Positions 15,636-23,487 of a stretch of DNA of 24,139 bases are shown here, one piece after another. Location of the stretch: the NCBI GenBank assembly GCA_964528605.1, contig CAZGSV010000048.1:1-24139 (forward strand), given 5' to 3'. The translations under genes were made by a program, and so were the position numbers. This DNA comes from CAZGSV01 sp964528605. GTDB lineage: Bacteria; Armatimonadota; Zipacnadia; CAZGSV01. A model generated the notes under the pieces. That model made no database searches, was not told the DNA's origin, and worked only from the letters and a program-made list of their open reading frames with translations. Numbering within the stretch: position 1 is the stretch's first letter; every line of letters begins with the position of its first letter.

Positions 15636-16730
15636 ATGGCCATGGCGAGGGAACGCCGGAAGGTAAAGGTAGGGGTGATCGGTCTCAGGTTCGGCAGCGC
15701 GTTTGCGCGCATCTTCAGCGAGCATCCGGACAGTGAACTGGTTGCCATTGCAGACCTGGAGCCCGAGGCGCGGAATGCGCTGGCGCCGGTGGTGCCCGCG
15801 CGGCGCGTCTACACGACTTTCGAGGAAGTGATCGGCGACCGCGAGATAGAGGCGGTCGGGGTCTTCACGCCCGCGCCGCTGCACGCCAATCACGCGTGTG
15901 CTGCTCTGGAGGCGGGGAAGCACGTGCTGTGCGCGGTGCCGGCGGCGCTGACGCTGGAGGACTGCCGCCGCTTGATCGAGAGCGCGGACCGCAGTGGCCG
16001 CACCTACATGATGGGGGAGACCAGTTGCTACTACCCTGAGATTCTGCACCTGCAATCCCTGGCCCGGAGCCAGGCGATGGGCGAGATCTTCTATTGCGAA
16101 TCCGACTACTTCCACGACTCCGAGCAAGACCCGACCACTTGGCAGGGCCCGCAGCACCGCGGCGGGTGGCGGGAGGGCTTTCCGCCCTTCTTCTACATAA
16201 CGCACAACAGCAGCGCCATCATTACCGTCACGGGGCAACGCATGACCGCCGCGGCCGCGCTCGGTTGGGGACCCAAGGACGACGCGCTCTTCCCGAACAA
16301 CCCTTATCGAAACCCGTTCACCCTGGGCGTGGGGCTCTTCCGCCTGTCGGGCGGCGGCATCGCTCGCATCGGGCTGTGCTGGCGCGTGGCTCACCCTGGC
16401 TACGTGCGCTTCAAGTTCTTCGGCACCAAGCGCTGCTTCGAGTCCGGGGACTTCGCCTGGGAGCAAGACGTGATGACGAGCCGGGAGACAGGGGCGCAGA
16501 AGATAGAGTTGACACCACCAGTGGAGTTGCTGCCCGCCGGGCTTGGCCGCCACACGGGCCACAAGGGGTCCCACCCGTTCATCGTGCACGAGTTCCTGCG
16601 GGCGATAATCGAGCAGCGCCCGGCCGCCGTTGACGCGCGCACCGCGGTGGCGTTCACCGCGCCGGGCATCTGCGCGCACGAGTCCTGCCTGAGGAACGGG
16701 GAGTGGGTCGAGATTCCGGCGTTCGAGTAG
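15636..16730 (+). CDS. Gfo/Idh/MocA-family protein lacking the EKP lysine
   Basis: This 364-aa protein starts at ATG 15636, 8 nt after GGGGAG; the open frame extends upstream but is non-coding in character. It has an N-terminal Rossmann domain followed by an alpha/beta dehydrogenase-type domain. Two signature sites deviate: the nucleotide loop reads GLRFG at 16-20, where GxGxxG or GLGFG is expected, and the usual E-K-P after GKHVLC reads A-V-P (100-102), removing the catalytic or substrate-contact lysine. MGETSCYYPEI at 127-135 is retained. Classical members oxidise or reduce sugars and inositols with NAD(P). This one may have altered chemistry or be non-catalytic. The next gene lies 93 nt downstream on the same strand. 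Confidence 0.88.
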   Translation: MAMARERRKVKVGVIGLRFGSAFARIFSEHPDSELVAIADLEPEARNALAPVVPARRVYTTFEEVIGDREIEAVGVFTPAPLHANHACAALEAGKHVLCAVPAALTLEDCRRLIESADRSGRTYMMGETSCYYPEILHLQSLARSQAMGEIFYCESDYFHDSEQDPTTWQGPQHRGGWREGFPPFFYITHNSSAIITVTGQRMTAAAALGWGPKDDALFPNNPYRNPFTLGVGLFRLSGGGIARIGLCWRVAHPGYVRFKFFGTKRCFESGDFAWEQDVMTSRETGAQKIELTPPVELLPAGLGRHTGHKGSHPFIVHEFLRAIIEQRPAAVDARTAVAFTAPGICAHESCLRNGEWVEIPAFE

Positions 16731-16823
16731 GCGGCAACGGCGGGCCGCGGTCAGGTGCCTCGCGTCAAAGTGGCCGGCTCGGTAGAATCGGCGGTCAACA
16801 ACGAGGAGGGTTTCGGCACGGCC

Positions 16824-17864
16824 ATGCAGATGCGCAGATTGGGACGGACGGACCTGCAGGTTTCCTGTATCGGCTTCGGCGGCATCCCCATCCGCCGCCC
16901 ACCCACGGAAGAAGCGGTGCGTCTATACCGCCAGGCGATGGACCTGGGCATCAACTACTTCGACACCGCGCGCGGTTACGAACGCGGCGAGGAGCGCCTG
17001 GCGCAAGCGATCAAAGGGCGCCGCGACCAGGTCATCATCGCCTCGAAGACGGGCGCGCCCACCGGCGAGAAGATGCTCGAGGAGGTCGAGGCCAGCCTGC
17101 GCTGTCTGGGCACCGACTACATTGATATCTACAAGTACCACGGCATCTGCGAACTCGAGGTGTGGGAGAAGGCCAACGCGCCCGGGGGCGCGATGGACGG
17201 TCTGAGGATGGCCCGCGAGCAGGGCAAGATCCGCTTTATCGGCGTCAGCGGGCACAACGCGGACGTCCTCACGGAGATTGTGCGCACCGGCGACGTGGAT
17301 GTGATCCTGGTCATCTACAACTACATCGCGAACGCACCCGAGCGGACGCTGCTGCCCGCCTGCAAGGAGATGGACGTGGGCGTCACGGTGATGAAGCCAC
17401 TCGGAGGCAGCGTGCTGGCTGGGCAGGCGGACCTGGCGCTGCGCTACATTCTGCAACACGACACCCACGCGGCTTGCGTCGGCATGTGGCGCGAGGCGGA
17501 ACTGCTCGACAACCTGCGCGTGGGCGAGAACCCCGCGGCGCTGACGCAGGAAGAGATGGGCTTCCTCGAGGAATTGCGCGCATTCCATGACCGCTACTTC
17601 TGCCGGCTCTGCTACCGCCACTGGCAGTGTCCCTACGGTGTGCAGATCACCGGCTTGATGATCGCGGACCTGTGCTACGTGCGGCACGGCCTGGAGGAGA
17701 TGCTGGGGCGCGGCTGGAGGGACCAGGTGCTGGCCGCGGAGAAGTGTCTTACGTGCGATCAGCGCGAGGCGTGCCGCAAGTCGTGCCCCTACGGTCTGGA
17801 CATCGGGCACGTCCTTGGCTCCTTCTATCAGCGGATGGGGCCGATCGTGCGGGAGCGGGCGTAG
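16824..17864 (+). CDS. Aldo/keto reductase with C-terminal Fe-S cluster domain
   Basis: This 346-aa protein has a full AKR barrel with the catalytic tetrad D47, Y52 (DTARGYERGEE), K75 (ASKTG) and H106 (YKYHG). A C-terminal Cys-rich tail follows: CRLC-x5-CP (C260, C263, C269) and CLTC-x5-C-x3-CP (C308, C311, C317, C321), the second being a complete 4Fe-4S ferredoxin-type motif. Such AKR-ferredoxin fusions are widespread in anaerobes and may pass electrons to or from flavins or NADPH. I chose ATG 16824, with GGAGGG about 13 nt upstream; an in-frame GTG at 16755 would add 23 unlikely residues. A TAGAAT box at 16783 may be a promoter -10 without an obvious -35. Confidence 0.88.
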   Translation: MQMRRLGRTDLQVSCIGFGGIPIRRPPTEEAVRLYRQAMDLGINYFDTARGYERGEERLAQAIKGRRDQVIIASKTGAPTGEKMLEEVEASLRCLGTDYIDIYKYHGICELEVWEKANAPGGAMDGLRMAREQGKIRFIGVSGHNADVLTEIVRTGDVDVILVIYNYIANAPERTLLPACKEMDVGVTVMKPLGGSVLAGQADLALRYILQHDTHAACVGMWREAELLDNLRVGENPAALTQEEMGFLEELRAFHDRYFCRLCYRHWQCPYGVQITGLMIADLCYVRHGLEEMLGRGWRDQVLAAEKCLTCDQREACRKSCPYGLDIGHVLGSFYQRMGPIVRERA

Positions 17865-17879
17865 GCGGCCAAGGGGCAG

Positions 17880-17895
17880 TCGCCGGGCCCGGCGA
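17880..17895. terminator. Perfect 16-bp palindrome between convergent genes
   Basis: TCGCCGGGCCCGGCGA is an uninterrupted palindrome in the 36-nt gap between the aldo/keto reductase and the GH57-like gene, a position suited to bidirectional termination. It has no T-tract and no loop in the exact dyad (folding would open the central 4 nt). Confidence 0.4.
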
Positions 17896-17900
17896 GAGGA

Positions 17901-20330
17901 CTACAGTTCCAGGCTCAGCAGCTGGAACGGGCGCAGCGTGGCTTCCCAGGCGTTGCGCCCGATGGCCAGCGCCAGGCGGGCTTCTTGGCCATGCGCTTCG
18001 TTGAGCACGACTTGCGGGCGCTGCCCGTGGAGGCGCACCGCGCTTATCTCGACGTTTTCCGGGCTTAGGCGGAGGAGTGTGCCGGTGGGCGGTAGGCTGC
18101 CTCTCCAGTCGGGGGGCGCAGTTGCGCGGATGAAGGGCTGCTGGGAGTGAGCCCAGGCCACGGCCGGCAGGCCCAACGAGCGCCAGTCGCCGTCGCCGAA
18201 GCGAAGGGCAAAGCGGTGGCGGAAACGGCCGCAGAAGATGTGGGGGATGGTGGGCGTATGGTGGTGCGCGTAGCCTCGCTCATCAATGGTGCATTCGGGG
18301 CGCTCGCGCGGGGCGCTGTCGGTGGAGGCCCCAAGGCAGAGTCCGAGTTGTCCCGCCGCGGCGTTGGAGAAGAAGCATTGCTCGCCGGTGAGAGGGACAA
18401 CGCCAATGGCACCCTCAGGCCCGCAGAGGGCGGCGAACCTGTTGGCGGCGAAGAAGGAAGCACCGTCGTTCGGGTGGCGGATCGTGCCCAGAGGCACGTC
18501 GTACCAGGCCTCACCCGGGGGCGCCTCTAGCAACGCCAGCAAGCCCCGCGGCGCCCAGCCGCCCTCTCCGACCTGACGCGGGAGATCAAAGCGGAAATGC
18601 CAATCACAGGTGACCTCGTCCGGCCACACGTCCGCCACCAGGCGTGTCTCGAGGCCCCAGGCAGGTTCGGCGCAGACCTCCAGCCGCGGGCAGAGGTTGT
18701 CTCGGGATACGCGCGTTGCCGCGCCGCGGAGAGGCGCGGCGACCATCTCTGACGCGCCGGTCAGGGGGTCGGTGAGGCGGAATGGCGCGAGCGTGAGCCG
18801 GGCCGCCAGGCGGCCGCGGATGATGAGCAGCGCGCCGTCGGTGAACGCCACCGACGTACCGCCGTTCTCCGCGCTGCTTCCCGAGTCCCAAAGCGCCGCA
18901 CGGGAGGAATGCGCCGGGCGCACCCCGATGACAGCGTATCCGAAGGGTGGCGTCTGCACGCGGGCGATGGCGGAGAGCCCGTGGTCTTCGACCTCGGTGC
19001 GGGTGGGAAGCGGGGAGCCCGTGGCGTCGAGCACTTCCACAGGCTCGAGCGTGGGTAGGCACACTTGGCGCTCGCGCGCAGGCGTTGGGTTGAAGATTAC
19101 GAAACAGCGGGAAGCATCTCGGAGCGGCTCCACGGGCGCGAGCCGCGCGGCCAGGGCGGCCATCGCGTGGCGGCAGACGGCGTCGGCCAGGTGGACGGCG
19201 GCGTCGCAGCAAGCCATTCGATGACGGCGGCGGCTTTCGAGGGGGTGCCAGCCGCGGGCGTCCGAGTTCACCCCCACCAGCAGTTGATGCCAGGCCTCGC
19301 CTAGCAGGGTACGCTGCCCGTGACGACCGAGGTAGCGTTCGGCCACCTCGGGGAACTCCTCGGGGCCCTCGAAATCAGCCGACCAGGGATTGTCGGGCAC
19401 GGCCGCTGCCCCGGCCGTCCAAGGCGGGTCGCAGTCCGCCTCCCAGAGCGTGCGCGCAATCGCGGCCAGCATGCCGGCGGTGCGCACAGCCGCCATCGCC
19501 CGGCGCGCGTGGCGATGCACCTCTATGTCATTGGGATCGGCGGTCCAGCGGCCGAAACTGGGGCTGGCCTCCCAGTCCTCGGGCTGGTAGCCTACGGGTG
19601 ATTGCAGGCGCACTTCCTCGCGCACGGGGTGCTCGTCCAGGTAGCGGTCGAAAGTCGTGAACTCGATAGGCTTGCCCTGCGCCTTGAGGCGCTCGAGTTC
19701 AGCGACGAGCGCGTCCATATCGGCAAGCATTTCGAAGTCGCCGCCGGTGACCAGCAGGTCTCCATCCTCGCACTCGTCGAAAGTGCGTTCGAGGGCGCTG
19801 AGGGGCAGGTGCGCTTGGTTGAAAGGAATGCCGATGACATCGCTGCCGTCGAGGCCGAGGAGGCGCTTGGGGCGCTTCCAGTCGCGGTCGGGGACGATGA
19901 CCCATCGCGCCCCGGCTTGGCTCATCACCCACGGGGTCTGGGGATGGCGCACGGTCTCCTGGGGGAAGAAGCCTTGGGGGGTCAAACCCAACTCCTCGCG
20001 GATGATGTCCATGGTGAGGCGCGCCGCTCGCGCGTCGGTTTCGCCGTCACAGCAGATGGCGTGGCTGGCGGCGTATTGGCAACCCACGAAGACTACCTGG
20101 CCGCGGCGGGCGAGTGCCACGAGGTCGGCGAGAAGGTCGGGTGCAGCCAGTTGCAGGCTCTTGATGGTCAGGCCGGGCAGGTCAATGTGGGCGATGGCCT
20201 GCGGGTGGCGGCGTAGCGCCGCCACGGCGGTGCGGTAGAGGCGCGGGAACTGACCGCGAATGGTGTGCTTGGTGTAGCGGTCGTAGCACATATTGCCGTG
20301 CAGCATCAGAGCCAGATAGACGGTCTTCAT
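17901..20330 (-). CDS. GH57-like glycoside hydrolase with C-terminal beta-sandwich
   Basis: This 809-aa protein starts at ATG 20330, with AAGGGG 8 nt upstream; the frame stays open for 251 more codons, but these are the antisense of the amidase gene. The N-terminal (beta/alpha)7-type domain resembles GH57/GH38: H11 in LMLHGNMCYD, GFFPQETVRHPQTPWVMSQAGARWVIV (120-145) with E125 as a candidate nucleophile, and LLVTGGDFEML (192-202) with D198 as candidate acid/base. From about residue 330 the sequence is beta-rich, as in the sandwich domains of GH38 and related families. There is no signal peptide, so it probably acts in the cytoplasm on an imported glycan. It is head-to-head with the amidase gene. 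The substrate is unknown. Confidence 0.75.
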   Translation of the reverse strand: MKTVYLALMLHGNMCYDRYTKHTIRGQFPRLYRTAVAALRRHPQAIAHIDLPGLTIKSLQLAAPDLLADLVALARRGQVVFVGCQYAASHAICCDGETDARAARLTMDIIREELGLTPQGFFPQETVRHPQTPWVMSQAGARWVIVPDRDWKRPKRLLGLDGSDVIGIPFNQAHLPLSALERTFDECEDGDLLVTGGDFEMLADMDALVAELERLKAQGKPIEFTTFDRYLDEHPVREEVRLQSPVGYQPEDWEASPSFGRWTADPNDIEVHRHARRAMAAVRTAGMLAAIARTLWEADCDPPWTAGAAAVPDNPWSADFEGPEEFPEVAERYLGRHGQRTLLGEAWHQLLVGVNSDARGWHPLESRRRHRMACCDAAVHLADAVCRHAMAALAARLAPVEPLRDASRCFVIFNPTPARERQVCLPTLEPVEVLDATGSPLPTRTEVEDHGLSAIARVQTPPFGYAVIGVRPAHSSRAALWDSGSSAENGGTSVAFTDGALLIIRGRLAARLTLAPFRLTDPLTGASEMVAAPLRGAATRVSRDNLCPRLEVCAEPAWGLETRLVADVWPDEVTCDWHFRFDLPRQVGEGGWAPRGLLALLEAPPGEAWYDVPLGTIRHPNDGASFFAANRFAALCGPEGAIGVVPLTGEQCFFSNAAAGQLGLCLGASTDSAPRERPECTIDERGYAHHHTPTIPHIFCGRFRHRFALRFGDGDWRSLGLPAVAWAHSQQPFIRATAPPDWRGSLPPTGTLLRLSPENVEISAVRLHGQRPQVVLNEAHGQEARLALAIGRNAWEATLRPFQLLSLEL

Positions 20331-20402
20331 CGCAGCACCCCTTGGGACTATGCTAATCTCACCGGCCAAGGCAGTCTGGCGCACTTGGAGGGAAGTGACT
20401 AT

Positions 20403-21305
20403 ATGGCAAGACACGTGACCGTTGCCAGCGTGTCCCACGCCCCCTCGGGGGATCTGGGCGCGCGGCTGGACCAGGCCGCGCACCTCGTCTGGCGCGCAAA
20501 GCAGTTCGGCGCGGACATCGTCGCCTTCCCGGAGATCTATCCGCAACTCGGCCTGGGCGAGGCCAAGGACTTGGCGGAGACCTTGCCCGGCGAGAGCACG
20601 GGGCGCATGGCCGAGGTGGCGAAGAAGCATTCGCTCTACCTCGTTTGGCCGGTTTACGAACGCCGAGGAGATACTCTCTATAACTCCGCCGTGCTCATTG
20701 ACCGCCAGGGCGAGATTGCGGGGGTGTATCACAAGATGCACCCCACGATCGGCGAGATCGAGGCCGGCATCATGCCGGGCGAAGAGACGCCTACCTTCGA
20801 GACCGACTTCGGCCGCGTCGGCATGGCGATCTGCTTCGACCTCAACTTTCGGGACCTCATGACCGGCCTGGCGGAGAAGGGCGCGGAGATCATCTTCTTC
20901 TGCTCGGCTTATCGCGGCGGGATGCAGGTGCGCTACTGGGCCTTCGAACTGGGTGTCTATATGGTGTCCGCCGTGCTCTCCGAACTCGGGCAGATCGTTG
21001 ACCTGACGGGCGAGGTGCTCGAGGAGTCCACCTACGAGACGCTTATCGCCCACCGCATCAACCTGAACCGACGGCTGCTGCACATGGACTACAACTGGGA
21101 CAAGATGGACAAGATGCTGGAGAAGTACGGGGGGGCGCTGACCTTCGACTACGCCACTCGCGAGGCGTGCTACGCCATCGGCTCGGAACGCGAAGGTCTC
21201 GACATTGACGATGTGATCAAGGAGTTCGGACTCGAGCGCCGCCAGGACTACTGGGAGCGCTCCAACCGCATCCGGGCCGAGGCGTTGGCGAAGAGGGCCG
21301 GGTGA
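20403..21305 (+). CDS. Carbon-nitrogen hydrolase (nitrilase superfamily amidase)
   Basis: This 300-aa cytosolic enzyme has the complete E-K-C triad: E44 in FPEIYPQ, K111 in YHKMHPT and C144 in AICFDLNFRD. Family members hydrolyse C-N bonds in amides, N-carbamoyl amino acids, nitriles or ureides through a Cys thioester; the substrate cannot be read here. I chose ATG 20403, preceded by GGAGG about 11 nt upstream, because the first 46 codons of the longer frame overlap the divergent GH57-like gene. Its TGA overlaps the GTG of the sialidase-like gene, so both probably act in one pathway. The C-terminal extension after about residue 225 is helical and unassigned. Confidence 0.9.
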   Translation: MARHVTVASVSHAPSGDLGARLDQAAHLVWRAKQFGADIVAFPEIYPQLGLGEAKDLAETLPGESTGRMAEVAKKHSLYLVWPVYERRGDTLYNSAVLIDRQGEIAGVYHKMHPTIGEIEAGIMPGEETPTFETDFGRVGMAICFDLNFRDLMTGLAEKGAEIIFFCSAYRGGMQVRYWAFELGVYMVSAVLSELGQIVDLTGEVLEESTYETLIAHRINLNRRLLHMDYNWDKMDKMLEKYGGALTFDYATREACYAIGSEREGLDIDDVIKEFGLERRQDYWERSNRIRAEALAKRAG

Positions 21306-22555
21306 GACGCCAAATGCCGGCCATCGCGTCGGTGAAACGAGAACTCTACATCCCCTCGCCGCGGCCGCACGTCGCCGCGGTGCTTTCGGCCGGCTACACC
21401 GGCACCGGCCTGCGCAGGTGGGAGCGGCTGGCGGAGGAGGCGACGAGCGACTGGTGCGACAACACCCGCGCTCGGTACTCCGACGACAACGGCAGGACTT
21501 GGTCGGAATGGGAGTACGAGGCTGAGGAGCACCCGACGCAAGGGGACTTGGTGATGGAGGAGGGCGAGTTCGCGCGCGGCTATGACTCTCGGGCGGGCCG
21601 GATGGTGAGAATGGTCTTCGAGCGCATTCTCAAGGGCGACCCGGCCGAGGCGCTCGCGGCGCACTGGCGCGGGGTGCAACTCTACTGGGACCACATGTTC
21701 TGGCAGGTATCCGAGGACGACGGCCTCACCTGGGGCCCGAAGCGCCAGTTGACCTACGAGCACGGCCCCGTGTTTGATCCCGGCAACTGGGGCAGCGAGG
21801 AGTTCCTCGCCTCCAATCAGATGTATGGCGGCTACAACCTCGTCGCTTTCGAGGAAGGCGCGATCGCCTATCCCGGTGTCGTCCCGGTCGCGCATCGCAA
21901 CGAGGAAGGCGAGATGGAGCAGGTCGGCGGCGTCATCTGCCTGGTCGGACGCTGGGATGAGGCGCGCCAGGCCTACGAGTGGACTCACTCCGAGCCGCTC
22001 GCCGTCTCGAAACGCGTGTCCTCGCGCGGCCTGATGGAGCCCTGCATCGCCGAACTAAGCAACGGCGCCCTATTGCTCGAGATGCGCGGATCGAGCACCG
22101 AGTTCACGGCGGGGCGCAAGTGGATCTCGGTGTCGCGCGACCGCGGCCGCAGCTGGAGCCCGGTGACCCACCTGCGCTTTGACGACCGCGAGCAGTTCTA
22201 TGCGCCCTCCACCTTTGCGCGTATCTTGCGCAGCACAAAGACGGGCAGGCTCTATTGGATCGGCAACATCTCCCCTACCCCGCCGGAGGGGAACCTGCCT
22301 CGCTATCCGCTCTACATCGCCGAGATTGAGGAGGCGATACCGGCGCTGAAGCGCGAGACGCTGACGGTGATTGACGATTGCGACCCGGAGAGGGACACGG
22401 CGCTGCTGCAACTCTCCAACTTCAGCGCGTTCGGGAATCGGGAGACGCTGGAAATTGAGTTGTACCTGACGCGGTATGGGGAGCGCGGGGACGGCAAGTC
22501 GCATAGCGGGGACTTCTGGACGGCGGATGTTTACAGGTACGTGATGGCGTTGTAG
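21302..22555 (+). CDS. Sialidase-superfamily (BNR/Asp-box) protein
   Basis: This 417-aa protein starts at GTG 21302, overlapping the upstream stop (GTGA); an alternative is ATG 21314. Three Asp-boxes of the S-x-D-x-G-x-T/S-W type are clear at 60-67 (SDDNGRTW), 137-144 (SEDDGLTW) and 278-285 (SRDRGRSW), marking a six-bladed beta-propeller. The sialidase arginine triad was not assigned with confidence, though R246-like and R262-like Arg residues near MEPCIAEL and LLLEMRGS resemble such sites. There is no signal peptide, unlike most secreted sialidases. The fold is also used by non-sialidase hydrolases and lyases, so activity on sialic acid is not established. Translational coupling to an amidase suggests a role in breakdown of N-acylated or amide-bearing sugars. 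Confidence 0.8.
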   Translation: MRRQMPAIASVKRELYIPSPRPHVAAVLSAGYTGTGLRRWERLAEEATSDWCDNTRARYSDDNGRTWSEWEYEAEEHPTQGDLVMEEGEFARGYDSRAGRMVRMVFERILKGDPAEALAAHWRGVQLYWDHMFWQVSEDDGLTWGPKRQLTYEHGPVFDPGNWGSEEFLASNQMYGGYNLVAFEEGAIAYPGVVPVAHRNEEGEMEQVGGVICLVGRWDEARQAYEWTHSEPLAVSKRVSSRGLMEPCIAELSNGALLLEMRGSSTEFTAGRKWISVSRDRGRSWSPVTHLRFDDREQFYAPSTFARILRSTKTGRLYWIGNISPTPPEGNLPRYPLYIAEIEEAIPALKRETLTVIDDCDPERDTALLQLSNFSAFGNRETLEIELYLTRYGERGDGKSHSGDFWTADVYRYVMAL

Positions 22556-22905
22556 GGCACGGCAAGAGGGGAGGTCCGTGGCATTCTCGACCCCGGGGGC
22601 GGGGTCGCCCTCCTGAGGCGGGCAAGCGGGCGGAGGCAAGTCTCCGCCCCCACGAGAGATTGCACGGAGGGCCGAGCCTAACGCTCTTCGCCTCTGGCGG
22701 GGACGGCTCGGGAGACGTCAGCAGACCTGCGAGTTCGTAGGGGCAACCCTGCGTGGTTGCCCACCGTAGGGGCGTATCGCCATGCGCCCCTACAAACTCG
22801 CGGCAGGAATGCCGCTCCTACAGGACAGCGGGCAACTCGCGGAATCGCCGCCAAGGGCTGGGCGGGCACGGGGGCCCGCCCCTACGATGGATGGGCAGGG
22901 GCCCG
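22556..22905. other. Non-coding intergenic region dominated by hairpin modules
   Basis: No gene is supported between the sialidase-like gene and the convergent permease gene. It is almost entirely inverted repeats, listed as the next feature. Long frames crossing it are biased antisense translations of the permease. Confidence 0.75.
22588..22885. repeat. Cluster of six palindromic modules with GTAGGGG/CCCCTAC-type ends
   Basis: Arms are CGACCCC/GGGGTCG (22588-22607), GGGCGGAG/CTCCGCCC (22628-22649), GGGCAACC/GGTTGCCC (22741-22762, preceded by GTAG), GTAGGGGCG/CGCCCCTAC (22766-22793), GCGGCA/TGCCGC (22800-22815, followed by TCCTAC) and GGGCGGGC/GCCCGCCC (22860-22881, followed by CTAC). Arm sequences differ but the C(C)CTAC boundary recurs, as at 8400-8516. 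This resembles a dispersed, rapidly diversifying palindromic repeat family. The first hairpin could also terminate the sialidase transcript. Confidence 0.65.
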
Positions 22906-23454
22906 CTACTTGAAGAGGTAGTGGGCGATGAGGCCGGCGATGGGCGGGAAGAAGAAGGTGCAGGCGAAACGGATGGCGGCAAAGCGGAAGCCGAGCAGGC
23001 CCACCTCCATGGGCATCCGCGCCACGGCCCACAGCGACCACGAGGTCAGGAAGGCGATGGTTGTGCCCATGCCCGCGCCCGCGCGGAAGAGGCCGGCCAC
23101 AATGGGCAGGCTCACGTAAGGGCCGCCGGGGGTTATCGCGCCGGCGAGGGTGCCGAGCGCGATGCCGCGCAGGCCGGACGCAGTTCCGATCCAGCGGGCG
23201 ATGAGTTCCTTGGGCACCAGCACCTGGACGGTGCCCGCAAGTATGAACGCGAAGATGAGCAGCGGCAGCACCTGGAGCGTCATATGCGCGCCGGCCTTCA
23301 GCCCTGCAACGTGCAGATTCCGGCCTCGGGTGTAGGCGACAATCAGGAAGCCGACGGCGAGCACGGCCATGACCAGGGTTGCGATGAGCATTCCGGGATC
23401 CCCTCTCTTCTTGCCGGGCCTAGCGGCCGGCTCGCGCCGTATGGCTTCCGACAA
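22906..23454 (-). CDS. Half-size permease of the UPF0718/ArsP-like family
   Basis: This 182-aa inner-membrane protein has about 4-5 hydrophobic segments (about 22-41, 58-80, 95-122, 128-145 and 160-180). The motif region LIARWIGTASGLRGIALG followed by ITPGGPYVSLPI is typical of the DUF318/ArsP_1 permeases, some of which export organoarsenicals. It covers about half of the canonical roughly 300-360-aa family, so it may function as a dimer of halves. I chose TTG 23454 because AGGAGG lies exactly 7 nt upstream; ATG 23391, with GAGGGG 8 nt upstream, is an alternative that trims 21 polar residues. It lies 33 nt downstream of the oxidoreductase gene in the same direction, so it is probably co-transcribed. 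The substrate is unknown. Confidence 0.8.
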   Translation of the reverse strand: MSEAIRREPAARPGKKRGDPGMLIATLVMAVLAVGFLIVAYTRGRNLHVAGLKAGAHMTLQVLPLLIFAFILAGTVQVLVPKELIARWIGTASGLRGIALGTLAGAITPGGPYVSLPIVAGLFRAGAGMGTTIAFLTSWSLWAVARMPMEVGLLGFRFAAIRFACTFFFPPIAGLIAHYLFK

Positions 23455-23487
23455 CCGTATGCCTCCTGCTCGGCGGCTGGTGAGCCG

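Noticed and set aside
20331..21083. The frame of the GH57-like gene is open for about 250 further codons upstream.
   Set aside because: This is antisense to the amidase gene, which has the full E-K-C triad. The ATG at 20330 with AAGGGG is where family similarity begins.
22588..22885. A CRISPR array was considered for the clustered repeats.
   Set aside because: The modules differ in arm sequence and spacing, there is no constant direct repeat, and no cas gene is in the window.
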